From Providencia manganoxydans (lineage in GTDB: Bacteria; Pseudomonadota; Gammaproteobacteria; Enterobacterales; Enterobacteriaceae), in the NCBI RefSeq assembly GCF_016618195.1, contig NZ_CP067099.1:186001-250000 (forward strand): a stretch of 64,000 bases of DNA, in the 5' to 3' direction. A program made the translations under genes and the position numbers. The notes under the pieces were generated by a model, which saw nothing but the letters and a program-made list of their open reading frames with translations, had not been told where the DNA came from and made no database searches. The number at the start of each line of letters is the position of its first letter. The first letter of the stretch is position 1. Of the stretch, positions 36,625 to 44,181 are shown piece by piece.

Positions 36625-38499
36625 ATGTCGTCAATTTCATGTCGCACCCAAATATCTTCTACCAATAATATATACAAATCAGCCGCGAATCATAAAACCA
36701 ATTCCATGGTAGGTAATATTTCAGGTATTCAAAGTACAACGGATACTATGCCAGCAAATTCGAGAAATATGCGTGCACTTCCTGCTGATAGTACTTTGAA
36801 TCATTCTGTAAAACTCACAGAGGATGCAAAAAAGGCAATAAATCAGCAAATAAATGCATTAACTCAAATGGGCAATCCATCATATGAAATAAAAACCGCT
36901 TTATTTTGGCAATATGCCCTACCACTGATGAAAGCTCAGCTAAATGATAACGCTATTGATGATCAGACTTTGATTAAACATTTCACCAATACAGAAGCGT
37001 TGTATGGGAAGATACAAAGATTTAGTGATCAAATTGATTCTTTTAAACAGCAAAAACTGGGATCAGCTAAAGCAACCCATCTTCAAGAGATTTTTAGGAC
37101 GATAGAAGAAAGCATTGAAACACTGCTCTTGCCAGACTCACCATTAGACCAGCGCGAGCCAGAACGTACCACTTCCGCAGGACTAAAGCAGCTCGCTGCT
37201 CGCTCGGATGAAGTGGATGGGCAGAGCCCAACAGATGAACCTGCTAAATCGCATATGCCAACAGGGAGCGGTAATATTTATCATCATTGTCATTTTGGCG
37301 ATAAAATTGAAAGGATAGCAACGGATACGATTTCTCCAAGTATTAATGTGACAGTTAATGTGAATGACAAAGATGTCACTCCATTTTCAGAGATCACTGC
37401 AAATAAAGACGTGTCGCAAAAAATATCAACTTCTGCTTTGAAAATCGACAATGCTGTTAGCCATGAACAGGATAGCCAATTAATTGCAAAAGAGCCGCCA
37501 GTTGAAAATAAGGCTTCAATAACAGGTACTGTATCCAGTCAAATCACCATAATATCTACGCAAACGGATGATGACTTATCATTACCGGATGGCATTGTTG
37601 ATAGTCTATTATTGGGAAATGACGCTGTTGATGGCCCATCATTAATGAAGAATATTGTAATGGGGGAGAAGGAGAGTGATATATCTGTGCGTGCAGAGGT
37701 TGCTGAAATTCTTGAGGAACCATCATCCACAGCATTAGCTCAAAAGCCTGAACCCGAGAAACAATATTCACCACCAAGCCCACCGCCTTTACCTAAATCT
37801 AATTTGGTCACTGATTCAGGCAACTATAAGCGAGTGGGTGAAGGGAAATGGGTGTTGAAAGACCAGCCTCTTGCACCATTATCGCGCTCTCAATCAGAAC
37901 CGATATTAAATACAATCGATACAGATGGTTATCAAAAAAATGAAGAGGGTAAATGGGTCAAGGATAAATTACATCTGAAAACCGATGTTGTTTTAAGCCA
38001 AGGTGCCAGCCAAAGTCATAATATTGCACGCAAAAAAGCTTATAGCTTGAGTGATGTGCGAGGTAATGCCATTGACAATGCTAATGCAGCAAAAGTAAAT
38101 AGCGATAAAGCAACTCAAATAGGGCGCACCACTTTAGATAATCAAGCGGATATAGAGCAAACATTGGATGTGACTTTTAATATGCATATTGAGGATGAAA
38201 ATCATGATGAGCTCACACTTCAGAGTGTGGATATCAGTATATCGTCTGCAAAGCCGAACTTTTCACTGAGTGGGCATCGTGAAAGCCAACAAAAGTCATT
38301 AAAACGAAGTTTATCTGCTGATGATGTTCGAACGGTGAATAATGTTCACATTAATAGTCGCACAGGAAAACCATTCACCCATCCAGTCTATTCCGACCAA
38401 CGTGCCACTCTAACTCGTGGCGGGCAAGTACGCTCACTATCTCAAGAAAATCTCTATTTTAATGGTGATAAACGTTTTAAAGAGAAGGTGTCATTATGA
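36625..38499 (+). CDS. SipA-position T3SS effector with proline-rich and RSxSxP motifs
   Basis: 624 residues, located where sipA is found in SPI-1 (between sipD and iacP). I do not see the SipA actin-binding domain clearly. The N-terminal 170 residues are Ser/Asn-rich then helical (KAINQQINALTQMGNPSYEIKTALFWQYALP), suitable for secretion and InvB binding. The middle is disordered. From residue 382 there is SPPSPPPLPKS, two related units (YKRVGEGKWVLKDQPL 401-416; YQKNEEGKWVKDKLHL 436-451), RSQSEP at 421-426, and three RSLS-like units (KKAYSLSDV 470-478, KRSLSADDV 560-568, VRSLSQENL 602-610). These look like eukaryotic short linear motifs. Start at 36625 has AGGTG upstream. SipA-like by place, otherwise novel. 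Confidence 0.7.
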   Translation: MSSISCRTQISSTNNIYKSAANHKTNSMVGNISGIQSTTDTMPANSRNMRALPADSTLNHSVKLTEDAKKAINQQINALTQMGNPSYEIKTALFWQYALPLMKAQLNDNAIDDQTLIKHFTNTEALYGKIQRFSDQIDSFKQQKLGSAKATHLQEIFRTIEESIETLLLPDSPLDQREPERTTSAGLKQLAARSDEVDGQSPTDEPAKSHMPTGSGNIYHHCHFGDKIERIATDTISPSINVTVNVNDKDVTPFSEITANKDVSQKISTSALKIDNAVSHEQDSQLIAKEPPVENKASITGTVSSQITIISTQTDDDLSLPDGIVDSLLLGNDAVDGPSLMKNIVMGEKESDISVRAEVAEILEEPSSTALAQKPEPEKQYSPPSPPPLPKSNLVTDSGNYKRVGEGKWVLKDQPLAPLSRSQSEPILNTIDTDGYQKNEEGKWVKDKLHLKTDVVLSQGASQSHNIARKKAYSLSDVRGNAIDNANAAKVNSDKATQIGRTTLDNQADIEQTLDVTFNMHIEDENHDELTLQSVDISISSAKPNFSLSGHRESQQKSLKRSLSADDVRTVNNVHINSRTGKPFTHPVYSDQRATLTRGGQVRSLSQENLYFNGDKRFKEKVSL

Positions 38500-38759
38500 A
38501 TTATGAGCATGTGAGTCATCAACAATGGTTAATTAATCAGATCAAAGAAATTCGTACTTATTCGGGGATTAATAAACCGATTACGTTAGATTCAGCGTTG
38601 ATCTTAGATTTGCATATTGATTCGTTAGAAATGTTGGAATTGGTTACTGCCATTGAGGCGTATACCTCTCAACCACTAAGCGATAAAGTTTGGTTGAAAT
38701 GGCATTATTTGCAAGATGTTGCTGATTATCTCGTCGTGACAATGGATGTTGGCAATTAA
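38496..38759 (+). CDS. iacP: T3SS-associated acyl carrier protein IacP
   Basis: 87 residues with the phosphopantetheine site DLHIDSLEMLELVTAIE (Ser in the DSLxxxEL motif). IacP is an ACP-like protein needed for full secretion of SPI-1 translocators; how it does this is uncertain. It overlaps the preceding effector gene by 4 nt (ATGA) and is the last gene of the operon, with a terminator following. Confidence 0.95.
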   Translation: MNYEHVSHQQWLINQIKEIRTYSGINKPITLDSALILDLHIDSLEMLELVTAIEAYTSQPLSDKVWLKWHYLQDVADYLVVTMDVGN

Positions 38760-38764
38760 TCGTA

Positions 38765-38798
38765 TTGACCTAAGTAACATTTTGCTTAGGTCAATTTT
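38765..38798 (+). terminator. Intrinsic terminator after iacP
   Basis: A perfect 10-bp stem TTGACCTAAG / CTTAGGTCAA with a 10-nt loop, followed by TTTTA. It starts 5 nt after the iacP stop codon and ends the T3SS operon. Confidence 0.8.
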
Positions 38799-38978
38799 AT
38801 CATCATAAAAAGATTGGTTTACACCTAAAATATGGAAGGTATATTTTAAATTCTAAAAAAATAGAATTTGACTTTTCATTGGTGTTCTTCTGTATTTAAT
38901 TTATGTTTCTTTAATTACAATATGATAACACAATTAAAATAAATTTTATAAAATAAAAATTACATTAAATTATCATCT

Positions 38979-38994
38979 CATGAAATAGATCACA
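38979..38994 (+). promoter_or_regulatory. CRP-like site upstream of the phosphatase gene
   Basis: CATGA-AATAGA-TCACA resembles the CRP consensus TGTGA-N6-TCACA, with a perfect right half and a 3 of 5 left half, 62 bp before the start at 39056. The surrounding AT-rich 38800-39055 region has no gene. Low confidence without a matrix score. Confidence 0.3.
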
Positions 38995-39055
38995 AAACAT
39001 ACGATTCAAATTATATATATTTCGGAATATTAATTTCATTTCTGTGGGGGCTAGA

Positions 39056-39850
39056 ATGAATAATATTTCGGATAGGTTTACTTTTATCAAACAGGTGGCA
39101 ATAGATGCTGGGAAGCTGGCCGTGTCATATTACCACCAGCGTAACAAATTAAATATCGAAAAGAAAAAAGACGATGGACAAGATTTAGTTACAGTTGCAG
39201 ATAAAAATACTGAACAATTTATTCGTGATCAAATTAATCAGCAGTACGCACAGGATGCTATTTTTGGCGAAGAAAGCGGCTATACCCAAGGTAAATCACA
39301 ATATACGTGGGTAGTTGATCCGATTGATGGTACCAGCGCCTTTATTTTTGGTTTACCTTCATGGTGTATCTCTATTGCGCTACTGGATGAGCAACAGAAT
39401 AGCCAAATTGCGGTAGTTTATGATCCTGTACACGATGAATTATTCCATGCAATGGCAGGTCATGGCGCTTATTTAAATGATCAACCAATACAGGTAAATC
39501 CAGTGACTTCTCTGAATGAAGGGTTGCTGGGTGTCGGTATTTCAAGCCGTATGCCTCCTGAACATATTATTCCATTTTTAGACAAACTGCTTCACGCCAA
39601 GGGAATGTTTGTACGTAATGGTTCCGCTGCATTAATGCTGGCTTATGTTGCAGCAGGTAAACTTATTGGTTACTACGAACCTCATCTCAATTCATGGGAT
39701 TGCCTTGCAGGATTATTATTAATTAAAGAAGCAGGCGGTGTTATGAATAACTACCAAGCGAACGATAATTTTTTATTAACAGGAAATTATGTATTAGCGA
39801 GTAGTCCAGAAGTTTATCAGCAACTCGATACTTTTCTATATTCGTCATAA
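39056..39850 (+). CDS. Inositol-monophosphatase-family phosphatase
   Basis: 264 residues, the usual SuhB/IMPase size. Metal and substrate motifs are present: GEESG, WVVDPIDGTSAFIFGLP (DPIDGT) and the C-terminal NSWDCLAGLLLIKEAGG (WD). It hydrolyses a phosphomonoester with Mg2+. The ATG at 39056 is preceded by GGGGG; a GTG four codons earlier is in that site. A sugar-phosphate antiporter gene follows 114 bp downstream, suggesting a pair that imports and dephosphorylates a phosphate ester. Exact substrate unknown. Confidence 0.92.
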   Translation: MNNISDRFTFIKQVAIDAGKLAVSYYHQRNKLNIEKKKDDGQDLVTVADKNTEQFIRDQINQQYAQDAIFGEESGYTQGKSQYTWVVDPIDGTSAFIFGLPSWCISIALLDEQQNSQIAVVYDPVHDELFHAMAGHGAYLNDQPIQVNPVTSLNEGLLGVGISSRMPPEHIIPFLDKLLHAKGMFVRNGSAALMLAYVAAGKLIGYYEPHLNSWDCLAGLLLIKEAGGVMNNYQANDNFLLTGNYVLASSPEVYQQLDTFLYSS

Positions 39851-39964
39851 TTCAAATTACAGCATTACTGGTTAGTTTATTTTAATTAGCTATGTGTTTT
39901 GCTGCACTTTGAAATTGTGCGAGTAAACAATAAAAATTAATATAAAAATATAAAGGCACACAGC

Positions 39965-41365
39965 ATGAGTTCTAAATTTTCATTTTTTGATATTAAAAGG
40001 TTACCGGCAGGAAAGATCCCTCTCTCTGTACAACGTGATTTATGGCTAAGAAAATTTATGGAGCCATTCTTTGTGATGTGCTTGGCCTATACGGGGATCT
40101 ATTTTCTTCGCTATAACTTCAAAGCAGCAACCCCGTTTATTATTGAACAAACTGACTTTACCTTAAGTGATTTGGGTACTGTTGGATTCGGTTTTTCGAT
40201 TACTTATAGCCTCGGTCGAGTATTACTTTCTTATTATATTGATGGCAAAAACACCAAGAAAATACTCAGTTTCTTACTGATGTTATCTTGTGCCTCATCA
40301 TTTGCTATTGGGATGTTTTTATTATCTTCAGGTCATTCGTTAGGTATTTTTATTTTTTTATGGGCACTAACTGGCTTATTTCAAGCACCGGGTGGGCCAT
40401 GCTCTAACTCAACAATCAACCGTTGGACGCCAAGAAAAAACCGAGGTCGGTTTATTTCATGGTGGAACGCATCACATAATATTGGGGCGATTTTAGCGGG
40501 ACCAATCGCTTTATTTGGAATGGAATATGCGTTTAACGGTAATGTCGCTGGTATGTTCATTTTCCCAATTCTATTCGCGGGTGTCATTGCAACCTTTGGG
40601 ATGTTCTTTGGTAAAGATGATCCCTCTGAGCTTGGTTGGAATACCCCGGAAGAAATTTTTGATGAACCCGTTTCTAAAGATGATACCGCTGCTGAAGCGA
40701 TGTCTAAATCAGAGATTTTTGTTAAATATGTTTTGAAAAACCCAGCAGTCTGGTTTCTTTGCTTTGCTAACCTATGTGTTTATACCATTCGTATCGGTGT
40801 TGATAACTGGAGTGTGGCTTACGTTAAAATGGCGTTAAGCTGGGATGATGTTTCAGCAATAGGAACTATCACTGCGCTTGAGTTAGGGGGCTTTTTAGGC
40901 TCACTCACATGGGGTTATGTATCGGATAAAATGGGGGGACGCCGTGCATTACTTGGCATGTTATGTATGATTTCAGTGATTTTCCCACTGGTTGCTTACC
41001 AAAACATGACCAGTGTTTGGGGCATCTATATCGCGTTATTTTTTGAAGGTTTCTTTATTTTTGGTCCAGTAATCCTGATCGGTATTTCTATCATTGGTTT
41101 TGCACCTAAATGTGCAACAGCGGTAGTCAACTCAATCCCTGGTTTCTTCGGTTATCTATTTGGCGATGGAATGGCAAAAGTGTTAGTTTCACGTATTGCT
41201 GACCCAAAAGGTGATGGGATCTCAGTCGGTAGCTTAACGTTACATGGTTGGTCTGATACATTTTATCTATTGTTTGCCGCAACAGCGCTAGGGATTGTGA
41301 TGTTAGGTGTGGTAGCTATCTATGAGGAACGAAAAATTCGTCGAGATAGAGCGAATGGCCACTAA
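39965..41365 (+). CDS. Organophosphate:phosphate antiporter (UhpT/GlpT family)
   Basis: 466 residues with about 12 transmembrane helices. N-terminal YTGIYFLRYNFKAATPFI and the signature segment FLWALTGLFQAPGGPCSNSTINRWTPRKNRGRF match the OPA branch of the major facilitator superfamily (UhpT, GlpT, PgtP). The family exchanges sugar phosphate, glycerol phosphate or phosphoglycerate for phosphate. The residue pair for substrate binding near the N-terminus (YxxYxxRYNF) is kept. AAGG lies 8 nt before the ATG. Next to an IMPase-family enzyme; no UhpABC-like regulator is near. Substrate undetermined. Confidence 0.92.
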   Translation: MSSKFSFFDIKRLPAGKIPLSVQRDLWLRKFMEPFFVMCLAYTGIYFLRYNFKAATPFIIEQTDFTLSDLGTVGFGFSITYSLGRVLLSYYIDGKNTKKILSFLLMLSCASSFAIGMFLLSSGHSLGIFIFLWALTGLFQAPGGPCSNSTINRWTPRKNRGRFISWWNASHNIGAILAGPIALFGMEYAFNGNVAGMFIFPILFAGVIATFGMFFGKDDPSELGWNTPEEIFDEPVSKDDTAAEAMSKSEIFVKYVLKNPAVWFLCFANLCVYTIRIGVDNWSVAYVKMALSWDDVSAIGTITALELGGFLGSLTWGYVSDKMGGRRALLGMLCMISVIFPLVAYQNMTSVWGIYIALFFEGFFIFGPVILIGISIIGFAPKCATAVVNSIPGFFGYLFGDGMAKVLVSRIADPKGDGISVGSLTLHGWSDTFYLLFAATALGIVMLGVVAIYEERKIRRDRANGH

Positions 41366-41372
41366 TTAATGA

Positions 41373-41398
41373 TTTGGCTACCCTACGGGGTAGCCAAA
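41373..41398 (+). terminator. Hairpin with UACG tetraloop after the antiporter gene
   Basis: Perfect 11-bp stem TTTGGCTACCC / GGGTAGCCAAA closed by TACG, a UNCG-type stable tetraloop, 7 bp after the stop codon. There is no strong U run on either strand, so it may act as a 3'-end stabiliser or weak terminator. Confidence 0.65.
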
Positions 41399-42517
41399 AG
41401 AATAATTATTCGATATTAAAGAAACATTCATAAACAGGTTGTAGATGTTCATGTATACATTTTGCGGCTTCTTTTGGATTTTTTTTCTAAAATTGTATTT
41501 ACGTTCTATGTGCCCCGAAAAAAATCCAAAAACCTTTCATGAAGCCGCCATTTAGGCGGTGATGTGGATATGTTCACGGTGGTAAACACGTATTTCTCCC
41601 TGATTTAAAATAACTATTACCAGTACTAATAAGCCTCTTAAGATAAGGTATATTAAGGTACATGTAGTGAAATAGCAGGAAGGCTTCACTCCATTCTACT
41701 GGGGCAAGCTTTTCAATTTAGTTGTAGTCTACAGATTTTGAACATTCTCTAAGCTCCCTTTCATTTATAAATGTCTATGCACTAACTCCATTTAATATAA
41801 TCCATTCTTTTTTGGACTGCTAAAACTATCTTAAGATAAGTGTCATCATGAAAATTTTCATGTATAGCGAATATTTTAAGTCCATAATTGATTGTCTTTT
41901 TAGGTCTTGATGAGGATTGTTAGTAAATTCTAGGTGCTAATTTTCAAATCAATGACATTAAATGATTATCTGAAAATGTTGATATTTTATTTTTTTTAAT
42001 TGAGGATGTGTGGATAAAATGAAGTAATTAATATAGTAGGTAAAGAGCTACTTGTTATTACTCTTTTTTGTTGTTTTATTTTAATGGATAGTTTGCTGTA
42101 TTTAAGTTGTTTTTTTTTAATCCCAAAAAATATACTCGTATTTAGTGTTTATTTGTTAATGTGTTTTAAAAAGATTTTATTTTGGATTAAAATTTTGTTT
42201 TTTGTTTCTTTTTATGTATTTTTTTGGTTTTAAATGCTGCATTTATTTTTGGGGTTAGTATTGTTTGTTATTTATTATTTTGATTATTAAGCAATTTTTA
42301 ATTGCGTTATATGTAATAAATTGACATGAATACAATATATTTACTATTTGTAATAACTCGCGTTGGTTGTTTTTTTTGCTCTCAGTATGTTAATCTTTTT
42401 CTCAACGCAAAGTATGTCTATTTCAATATGTGATTCTGTATTTGTGCTTTTATTAATTAGCGCTGTACCATGAGTTTTTCATTATTGATATCCATTTTTA
42501 TAAAAAGGAATTATCAA
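41399..42517. other. Long AT-rich region with inverted repeats, upstream of the fimbrial locus
   Basis: No gene I can support. It contains an inverted repeat at 41464-41548, a small hairpin CCGCC-ATTTA-GGCGG at 41545-41559, the 16-bp palindrome CATGAAAATTTTCATG at 41847-41862, and the 12-mer TCTTAAGATAAG twice (41636 and 41829). The part from 41900 to 42480 is almost pure A/T with T runs. It probably contains the promoter of the MrpJ-like gene. Confidence 0.5.
41464..41548. repeat. Imperfect inverted repeat, possibly a small mobile-element remnant
   Basis: Left arm GCGGCTTC followed by TTTTGGATTTTTTT (41464-41485); right arm AAAAAAATCCAAAA (41518-41531) and, after nine bases, GAAGCCGC (41541-41548). 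On each strand the arm resembles a GC stem followed by T-rich sequence. Two tiny open frames cross it: plus 41445-41555 (36 residues, starts MFMYTFCGFF) and minus 41552-41689 (45 residues, GTG start, hydrophobic). Neither has a convincing ribosome-binding site. Confidence 0.5.
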
Positions 42518-42880
42518 GTGAAAAAAGCTAAAAAAATAGAGGATGTAAAATTAGCATTAGCTATTTCAATAGGAGAAGAACTTCAGAAGTTACGAAAGTC
42601 TCGTAATTTAACAGGGAAAGTTTTAGCTGAGAAATTAGGGGTGTCTCAACAACAAATATCCCGATATGAACGGGGTATCTGTCGTATAGACACTGATACA
42701 TTACTCTATACTTTACAGTTGTTAGGTACTTCACTAACAGCATTTTTTTTGGATGTCTCTTTGAATTTAAAAGAAAAAAATCCAGGTGTGTATTTGGACT
42801 TCTCTCCTTTTTTTGAGTCATTAGAAAAAGGAAACCAAATACCCTATTTTACTTCTTATCCAGGTCATTATTTTGGCTAA
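42518..42880 (+). CDS. MrpJ-like XRE regulator of the fimbrial locus
   Basis: About 120 residues with a Cro/CI helix-turn-helix: ELQKLRKSRNLTGKVLAEKLGVSQQQISRYERGICRIDTDTL. The SQQQISRYERG core is characteristic of MrpJ-type regulators linked to fimbriae in Proteus and Providencia, which switch cells from motility to adhesion. I chose the GTG at 42518 (AAGGA eight nt upstream); the frame continues upstream to an ATG at 42470 with no site. It lies 155 bp before the major pilin gene in the same direction, whereas mrpJ of MR/P is at the operon end. Confidence 0.88.
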   Translation: MKKAKKIEDVKLALAISIGEELQKLRKSRNLTGKVLAEKLGVSQQQISRYERGICRIDTDTLLYTLQLLGTSLTAFFLDVSLNLKEKNPGVYLDFSPFFESLEKGNQIPYFTSYPGHYFG

Positions 42881-42948
42881 ATGTTATTTCTATTATTTAT
42901 TTAAATAATAGAAATGTATTAAAAATAGAATTGAAAGAGTCTTGCTCT

Positions 42949-42981
42949 CTAATTAATAACAAAAGTTTTGTTATTAATTAG
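42949..42981. promoter_or_regulatory. 33-bp perfect palindrome upstream of the major pilin gene
   Basis: Two 16-bp arms (CTAATTAATAACAAAA and its complement) around one central G, 53 bp before the pilin start. It may be an operator, or an RNA hairpin that terminates or attenuates transcription from the regulator gene; T-rich sequence follows at 42982-43000. Function inferred. Confidence 0.6.
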
Positions 42982-43034
42982 TTTGTGCGCTTTTCTTTTT
43001 ATTAAAACATTAATTTATTAATCAGAAGGTTTAT

Positions 43035-43553
43035 ATGAAAAAAATTATTTTAGCAACTTTAGTTTCTAGCGCAATGAGTGCATCAGTTTTAGCAGCAGAT
43101 GCTGGCCAAGGTACTGTTACATTTGAAGGCTCTATCATTGAAGCAGCTTGTGGTATTTCTCCAGAGTCAACTGACCAAACGGTTAACCTCGGACAAGTTG
43201 CCTCTGCGACCTTGGCTGATGGCGGTATGTCTAGACCTGTGCCTTTCACGATTGAACTGGTTGATTGTGATACGACCACTTGGGATACCGCTGAAGTGAC
43301 ATTCACCGGTGGTGTGAACCCGAACTTAGCGAACTCTTTAGCAATTCAAGGTACTGCATCGGGTGCAGGTGTTGTGATCACGGGTCTGGATGCGGTTCCT
43401 GTTAAGTTAGACGGCTCTGCGTCAGCAGGTTCTGTCGCATTACAAAATGGTGATAACTCATTGTTGTTCTCTGCTTATCTAAAAGGTGACACAACGACTA
43501 TCGTCCCAGGTGCATTCACAGCGCTGACTAACTTCACCATGTCATACAACTAA
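43035..43553 (+). CDS. Major fimbrial subunit (MrpA/PapA-type pilin)
   Basis: 172 residues. Signal peptide ending ASVLAA (about 22), then a type 1-like pilin: GTVTFEGSIIEAACGIS with first Cys, PVPFTIELVDCDTTT second Cys, and the C-terminal beta strand PGAFTALTNFTMSYN with penultimate Tyr used for chaperone-mediated donor-strand exchange. It is the first pilin of the operon, followed directly by a minor pilin and usher, which suits the major shaft subunit. AGAAGG precedes the ATG. Confidence 0.92.
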   Translation: MKKIILATLVSSAMSASVLAADAGQGTVTFEGSIIEAACGISPESTDQTVNLGQVASATLADGGMSRPVPFTIELVDCDTTTWDTAEVTFTGGVNPNLANSLAIQGTASGAGVVITGLDAVPVKLDGSASAGSVALQNGDNSLLFSAYLKGDTTTIVPGAFTALTNFTMSYN

Positions 43554-43589
43554 TTCTTATTATTTTAACGGTAAATCGAGGGTAGCACA

Positions 43590-44126
43590 GTGATATTGAG
43601 ATGGTTAAAAAGCAGTGCGTTTTTTCTTTCCGGCTGTGTTGCCTTTTCTACCGCACAAGCGGCATCTAATGGAGAAGGTACTGTCACCCTTAACGGTGAA
43701 ATTACCGATGCGGCATGCAGTATTGCCATGGATTCTCGCGAACAAATTATCGACATGGGGGTATTACCGGTTGGGGTGATCCGCCAAACGGGAGAAGGCC
43801 CTACTCGTGATGTCGATATTTATTTAGTGAACTGTGACTTAACCAAAGCCAGTGATCCTTCACAAGTGTGGCAGGCTTTGAGTATGACATTTGATGGGCC
43901 TGCAGATAACGGCCTTTTCCAAGTTTTTGGGGACGCGAGAGGGGTTGGTTTACTAATGCGTGATGCCGATTTACGCCAAGTGATCCCTGGGGAAGCCTTG
44001 CCTCAACAAGCCATCGTGCCGCCCACAATGCGATTAAGTTATCAATTACGTCTGGTTTCAGACCAGCGGCCACTACGTGCGGGTCCTTATCAAAGCGCGA
44101 TCCGTTTTAAAGTGGATTATTACTAA
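43590..44126 (+). CDS. Minor fimbrial subunit, probable anchor/terminator (MrpB/PapH-like)
   Basis: 178 residues with GTG start (GAGGG seven nt upstream). Signal peptide ends AQAA; pilin motif GEGTVTLNGEITDAACSIAMD, second Cys in DIYLVNCDLTK, and C-terminal SAIRFKVDYY. Its place between major pilin and usher is that of mrpB and papH, which ends assembly and anchors the fimbria. It is slightly longer than the major pilin, as PapH is. Confidence 0.85.
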   Translation: MILRWLKSSAFFLSGCVAFSTAQAASNGEGTVTLNGEITDAACSIAMDSREQIIDMGVLPVGVIRQTGEGPTRDVDIYLVNCDLTKASDPSQVWQALSMTFDGPADNGLFQVFGDARGVGLLMRDADLRQVIPGEALPQQAIVPPTMRLSYQLRLVSDQRPLRAGPYQSAIRFKVDYY

Positions 44127-44181
44127 AGTGCAATTTCATTCCTTTTTTTATTGTAGTTATTAATTGTCAGGGATATTTTTT

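Noticed and set aside
41552..41689. Hok-like toxin peptide on the minus strand
   Set aside because: The 45-residue hydrophobic frame has a GTG start without ribosome site and lacks the conserved Cys-Glu of Hok proteins, so I list it only within the repeat entry.
41399..43034. Invertible promoter of the MR/P type
   Set aside because: No MrpI-like recombinase is in the window and I found no pair of distant inverted repeats around the pilin promoter; the 33-bp palindrome is too compact to flip a promoter.
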